From Marsupella aquatica (lineage: Eukaryota > Marchantiophyta): a stretch of 64,000 bases of DNA. Position 1 is the stretch's first letter; every line of letters starts with the position of its first letter. The position numbers and the translations under genes are program-made. Where the stretch lies: the NCBI GenBank assembly GCA_973895155.1, contig OZ316897.1, positions 17,484,001-17,548,000 of the forward strand, written 5' to 3'. Below are positions 59,241-64,000 of this stretch, piece after piece. The notes under the pieces are model-generated. The model did not search any database, was not told the DNA's origin, and worked only from the letters and a program-made list of their open reading frames with translations.

Positions 59241-60258
59241 AGGCTCAAAAGGGAGCTTCGTGCTTTGATTTTAGACAGTCCACAAGCCAGTCGAGTCGGG
59301 TGGGTGAGTCCTCCCAGGGCAGCGAGGAGGACCCCGGCCCGCCACCCCTTCTGCCGGGCCGGGCTGAGAGGAGTGGAGAGGACGACGGGTCGAGGGAGGG
59401 GTTCAGCCACACGCTAGCCATGATTGGTCCGCCGACGCCCTTACTCTGTTATAACATAGTGCCCCGAGGTGGGCCTCTTTGGGGCTCTTTGGGGCTTTCA
59501 GCTTTTAAAGTATACATGCCCCTTCCCCTCTTTTCCTTCCTTTCATTCGATTGCTTTGTCTTTGGGATCATGTCTCCTGGTTCCCGTGTTTTTTGCCCTT
59601 GGGCACCATGATATATAGTGTTTTTGCCCTTGGGCACAGTGATATATATAATATACATGCCTGATTACCAGTTCAAATGCTTGGGGCTCTTTGGGGCTTT
59701 CAGCTTTTAAATATACTAGCCTGATTACCCATGCTTTCAGCTTTTAACTATACTAGGTTCGTTACCCATTCTTTGAACCTAAATAAGGAAGAAGACAAAA
59801 GAATCTTAACAAGCAAAGATGCTTTTGTTCATTTTTGCCTCCATCCCTCTTTTTTTTCACCCTCACTTCTATTTTGTCTTTATTAAGAGTCACTCTTAGT
59901 TTTGTCCTTCTATTGAGTCCTTATTTTGAGTCAATGTCAGTTTTTATCATCTTTACTCCCATCACTTTTTGGGGGTTCATCTTCACTTTTCAGTTTTGTC
60001 TGATTGAGTTACTGCCTAGAGGCATCACTCCAGGCAATAGCCCTTCAAAACAGCTTTGCATTGGGCCTTATTAGTAAGATTTGAGTTTTTTGTAAAGTGC
60101 CAGAAATGGGTTGAATTATCAGTTATTTTGACCCGGATTCAGGGTGAGTTAAGTTTCAAACCCAGTATGAATTGTTTCCTGTTCAAATAAGGGGTGAAAT
60201 TTCATTCAAGCTTCCAAAAGTGGCTTGACCTTACGTCACCCAGAGTTTGCGTGTCCAA

Positions 60259-60355
60259 CTTCAAGAACAAGCATGTTGCCATTAAGGCTTCAAGAATGAG
60301 AGTGCTGCCATAGAGGATTTGAGGACAAGAGTGCTGCCATAGAGACTTTGAGAAC
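60259..60355 (+). repeat. Tandem repeat, about 36-bp unit, 2.5 copies
   Basis: The unit is GAGTGCTGCCATAGAG followed by (A/G)(C/A)TTTGAG and (A)A(C/T)(A)AG; the first copy is more diverged (GCATGTTGCCATTAAG). Confidence 0.75.
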
Positions 60356-60979
60356 TATATGTTCTGTGTGGCTCTGGATTTGTTTCTGATGATCTTTGTT
60401 CCATCACAGAAGCAACTGTGCAGAGCTGTCTTTACTAAATCCTTTACATTAATTTACTTTGTGCGTTTCTTGTTTTGTTTTCTAGAAATTTTTATTTGAA
60501 TATTTTTAGACAGTGCAAAATTTTCTGAGCAGAAGCTTGGAGCTTGCCTTGAATCATTTTGTGCTGCTTCAATTCAGAAGCTGCTGTTGCTCGGTACTAT
60601 CTATGTCGTCACTCAACTTGCAAGATGCAATGCTCAACCTCAGTTTTGGTCAGCTAACAGGTCTCACGCTCACGAGAGGTGTTGGTTATGGTTTACTTTT
60701 GTCTGGGCTTAATTCACCTCACTTTTCGGTGTTTCACCCTGGCTCAGCATTTTAGTATAATTCTATTCCATTAAAGATATTTCAATTTACACTATGACCA
60801 CTGTTTTAATTGTATCTATAAACATGCTAGATTTTGGTATACATTTTTCTAGGGTTATGTTGGTGAACTTGTCCTCTGTAAAAGAAACCATAGTATAGTT
60901 ATAAATACAAAAACATTGTGACAATATTTTCAATTAAGATATCTTTAGTGGCAAAGGACTTTGTAATAAGGGACTCTCG

Positions 60980-61200
60980 GTTTTCTGGGGTCTACAATTT
61001 TCCTTGTTTTTTCTTTGTTTGCTGACATTGGTTTCCTTTCTCCTGCTTTTGGGATCCCATCTCGTGGCTTGGAGCTTTCTAGATTTTCTTTGTTTTTCCT
61101 TTGGTTTCTGGCCTTCATTGGGTTTTCCTTCCCCTGCCTTTCAATTGGAATCCTATCCATGGCTTGGAGCTCTGTAGATTTTCCTTTGTTTTCTCGCCCA
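60980..61200 (+). repeat. Diverged duplication, about 105-bp unit
   Basis: Two blocks share TTTCCTT, CCTGC, GGGATCCCAT/GGAATCCTAT, TGGCTTGGAGCT and TAGATTTTC in order. A partial third start follows. Confidence 0.65.
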
Positions 61201-61568
61201 CCTTACTGGGTTGTCGTCTCCTGCAGACAAGTTTTGTGGTCTCCCGAGCCTCACCTTGCCCACGCGCCATACCTGGCCTTGCCATGCCATGCCAGTGGCA
61301 ATCTAATCTCCCATAATGATGAAGCTTTGAGACGCACTATTGGCCTTGTGTTAGGTTCTTAGAAGACCTTCTAGAGTCCCAGTGCAAAGAGCGTTTGAAA
61401 TGGCCTTGTGTTAGAAGGCCTTCTACACTGACCAAGGACAAAGAGCACTCAAAACTGTTGAAGGCAAGATTCGAAACCTGGACCAACTTATTGGGCTGTC
61501 TTGTTGGCTGGTCCGGGCTGTCAGACCATTTCTGTGGTCTCCCGAGCCTTGCCCCGCTCCGACACACT

Positions 61569-61598
61569 CCTTGCCTTGCCTTGCCTTGCCTTGCCTTG
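61569..61598 (+). repeat. (CCTTG)6 microsatellite
   Basis: Six consecutive CCTTG units. Confidence 0.95.
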
Positions 61599-63728
61599 GC
61601 ACGCCGGTGGCGGTCAAATCACGGGGAAGGTATCAAGAGATTCGGATCTGAATCTGGTGGATATACGCCGCCGGGGAACTCGGGTCTCGGGACCTATCGC
61701 ACGCCTCTAAATTTTTATTTTATGGGGGCAGAGCCAAAGAAGGTTCCCGTCCCGTGTGTCCGTAGGTCTTACGGTACCCATATTACACTAACCCCGTAGC
61801 GTGTCACCGTTACGGCATTACCGTGGTCTTTCCTTGTTGACTGACGGTTGTTGCTGCCGTCTTTGATTTCATCTCCGTATCCAAGAGTTACGGTGAAAGA
61901 AGCGATGGCGAAATCGCGGGTCAGCCACGGGACGGCTCCCGTAAGTGGACTGGGAGTGTCGGACTCCCACTTCCTCAAAGTCCCATGGCACTAGAGAGTC
62001 CGGTTTTGAACCTGAACAACGTTTCGAGTAGAAGTTCAAACGGGAACTATGATCCTGCAATATATAGGTTTTTCTGCTGCCAACCATGGCTTGGACCCCG
62101 GTTTGCACCAACTATTTCAGTTATGATTTCCATTTAGAAGTTGATGTTCACATGGATTATATATTTGATTTGATCTAAGGAGTCCCCATGATGGGCCACC
62201 ACTTTTGACAAAGAACTCAGATGACCCATTGCGGCAAGGATGGACAGTAATGGGATGCTGTATTGAATTCAAATTGTAGCTTTCTTCCTTACAAATGAAC
62301 AGTCTCAACAGTTGTTAGTTTCATCCAAAATGCATGAACAAACCTTGTGGTCTATCCGAGTATGAACTTCTTCAAGATGGAGCAAGTATTGTTTGGGACC
62401 AAAAAATATGAGGATTTTTTCACAAGACAGGTATCCATTGAATAAGAAATAAGGGTGTAGGACAGTCCATGTGAGATTTGGCAGTCTATCCGAGCCTCTT
62501 ATCAAATATTATGACCTATGGGAGCTTTTGTGCCTTTCCATATAAGACTTATAAGGGCATCTCCAGCCACGCACTGTGAGACATGGCTACAGCACATTGT
62601 AGTGTGGGGACAAAACTGCCCTGAAGTCTAGCCCCAATGACTGGTGCTCTCTAGACTTAAATTTGACCGGGAATTTAACATAAAGGCCCATGAGTGCATA
62701 TAGCCGTTAGGCACCCAAAGCCTGTCCCCAAACACAACCACAAAGCCCTTTTATTTCATACCCAGGCCTTCTATTTGTCAAAGAAACTATTTTTTGTTGG
62801 GACACCCTGTCTTGTGCTTTTCAACTACAAAGACCCAGGTGCTGTGTTGAAGGGAGTCACTAAATAGATGATCATGCTTGGACCATGCAACAATGTAGCC
62901 TGTGAGACCCATTGATTTAGCAAGGGACCCTACTAGAAGGGAGAGAGGTTAACTCACGGTCCCAAAGTGGACAACCAGGGGCGAGGAGATGACTAGGACT
63001 TTCCTTGTTACACAACTCTCAGGACACTCACATATACCCGCCATTTACCTTTAGTGTTGCCTTCGTGTCTAATTTACACCATAACACTGCAAAAAAGCAA
63101 AAATAGCAAAATCAGGACGTAAGATCCCAATGACAAGAGACCCAATGGAGGGGCGGAAACAAGGGAAACCTCAAATTTGTTTGAGGACCCCTTGGTTATG
63201 TAAGTTTGTTCTATTTGGAGCCATGAAGAGTTTCACATTGGAATAGATAGATGAGAGGACAAAGATAAAATGGAGGATTCTAAATGAAGTGAATTTTAAA
63301 GGTAATTAGGATAATTTCATTGAAGACAAATAGGAGTACATTCATGGTAATATCGAGGATAATTCTCCATGCAAACATTTTTCTTAGTACCTCTATGTCT
63401 ATACAATACATCTAACATTCCATATATTTCATGCAAAATATTATTTTGTCCATAGTAGTTGGAAGGTCTTAGAGTCCTTGGGTAGTCCTCTACCTATAGT
63501 AGATATAGTGTTTCTTACCTTTGCTTGCTACTCCTTTATCCATAATAGCAAAGGGTTTCTTAAGTGACCTTGCTTAATGTTAAAGAATTTGAAAATTTTC
63601 TTAGGTTTTCTTATGTTACCTTGGTCAAAGAAGGACTTAACAGGACCCCTCTGGCATCTCCTGGACTTAACAGGACTGCAAGATACCATCAGGACTTAAT
63701 ATATATAGGACCCCTGTGACTGCCCCTT

Positions 63729-63747
63729 GGGGGGGGGGGGGGGGGGG
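63729..63747. repeat. Poly-G tract, 19 G
   Basis: A homopolymer run in ordinary sequence. The exact length is likely to be unreliable. Confidence 0.95.
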
Positions 63748-64000
63748 ACCGGGTGGGTCACTTCCACGGAAGTGGCACATCATGTGCGACAAAGTATAAG
63801 CCCATTTAAATGGGTGTGGCGGAAGACTTCCAAAGTTTGGTGGAAGAACACATAGGGCATGTTTTATTGACTGGTCGACTTTAAAGAACACATAGGCCTA
63901 TTTAATTATAAAAAATACTTTATTTAAAGTTTTTAGGGGTTTTTTAATAAAAAAATGTCAAAATTTAAAGAAAGAAAGGATTTTGCAAAAAAATATTTTT

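Larger units (their letters stand above)
59241..64000. other. Repeat-rich intergenic end of the window
   Basis: No supported gene in 4.7 kb. It contains partial duplications of TTTGGGGCTTTCAGCTTTTAA (near 59490, 59690 and 59725), TTTTGCCCTTGGGCAC (59588 and 59620), the repeats listed separately, and a 19-G run. Frames such as 61395-61799 are translated short repeats. Confidence 0.45.

Noticed and set aside
59045-59611. 188-codon plus-strand frame with Gln and Ser stretches
   Set aside because: It is translated 11-bp and CAG repeats upstream of the phosphate carrier gene. Low complexity and no domain.
1-64000. CRISPR arrays, bacterial operons, plasmid or phage features
   Set aside because: The window is plainly plant nuclear DNA with spliced genes and LTR elements. 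The tandem repeats seen are minisatellites without spacer structure.

Overview
The window is nuclear DNA of a land plant. The evidence is spliced genes with GT-AG introns of about 110-1200 bp, plant-only families (a CRM-domain chloroplast splicing factor of the CAF type, an ASR3-like trihelix protein, a plant mitochondrial phosphate carrier, a nepenthesin-like aspartic protease), two Ty1/Copia retrotransposons primed by initiator-tRNA-Met, and long gene-poor, repeat-rich spacers. I cannot name the species. The short introns beside long spacers would fit a bryophyte or lycophyte, but that is only an impression. A run of exactly 100 N at 34357-34456 is a scaffold gap.

Layout, left to right. 0-5.8 kb: an intronless secreted aspartic protease (minus), a possible decayed cupin gene, and a cluster of 21-bp inverted/direct motifs resembling a small non-autonomous element. 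6.08-11.59 kb: a structurally complete Copia element on the minus strand (LTRs, GTTGC target duplication, primer-binding site, purine tract) whose gag-pol is broken by four stops and several frameshifts. 11.6-29.9 kb: about 18 kb without a convincing gene, holding G-rich tracts, minisatellites and one perfect hairpin. 29.96-31.49 kb: a three-exon HARBI1-like gene (minus) with altered catalytic positions, so probably a domesticated transposase. 32.1-33.5 kb: a two-exon gene (minus) for a 68-residue membrane protein. 35.02-41.33 kb: a second Copia element (plus), intact except for one stop codon in the reverse transcriptase, with a 1.6-kb leader containing hairpin repeats. 42.98-45.40 kb: a trihelix locus (plus) with two homologous DNA-binding exons and one shared C-terminal exon. 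45.4-48.0 kb: spacer with minisatellites and a recent 158-bp tandem duplication. 48.03-51.03 kb: a five-exon CRS2-associated-factor-like gene (minus). 51.1-56.4 kb: spacer. 56.40-58.80 kb: a six-exon mitochondrial phosphate carrier gene (minus). 58.8-64 kb: promoter-side repeats and repeat-rich spacer.

The genes do not form a pathway, as is usual for plant nuclear DNA. Two are organelle housekeeping genes, two are probable nuclear DNA-binding or chromatin proteins, and the rest are a secreted protease, a small membrane protein and retrotransposons. All multi-exon models were built by reading splice sites and checking that phases join into open frames. They are hand models without transcript support.
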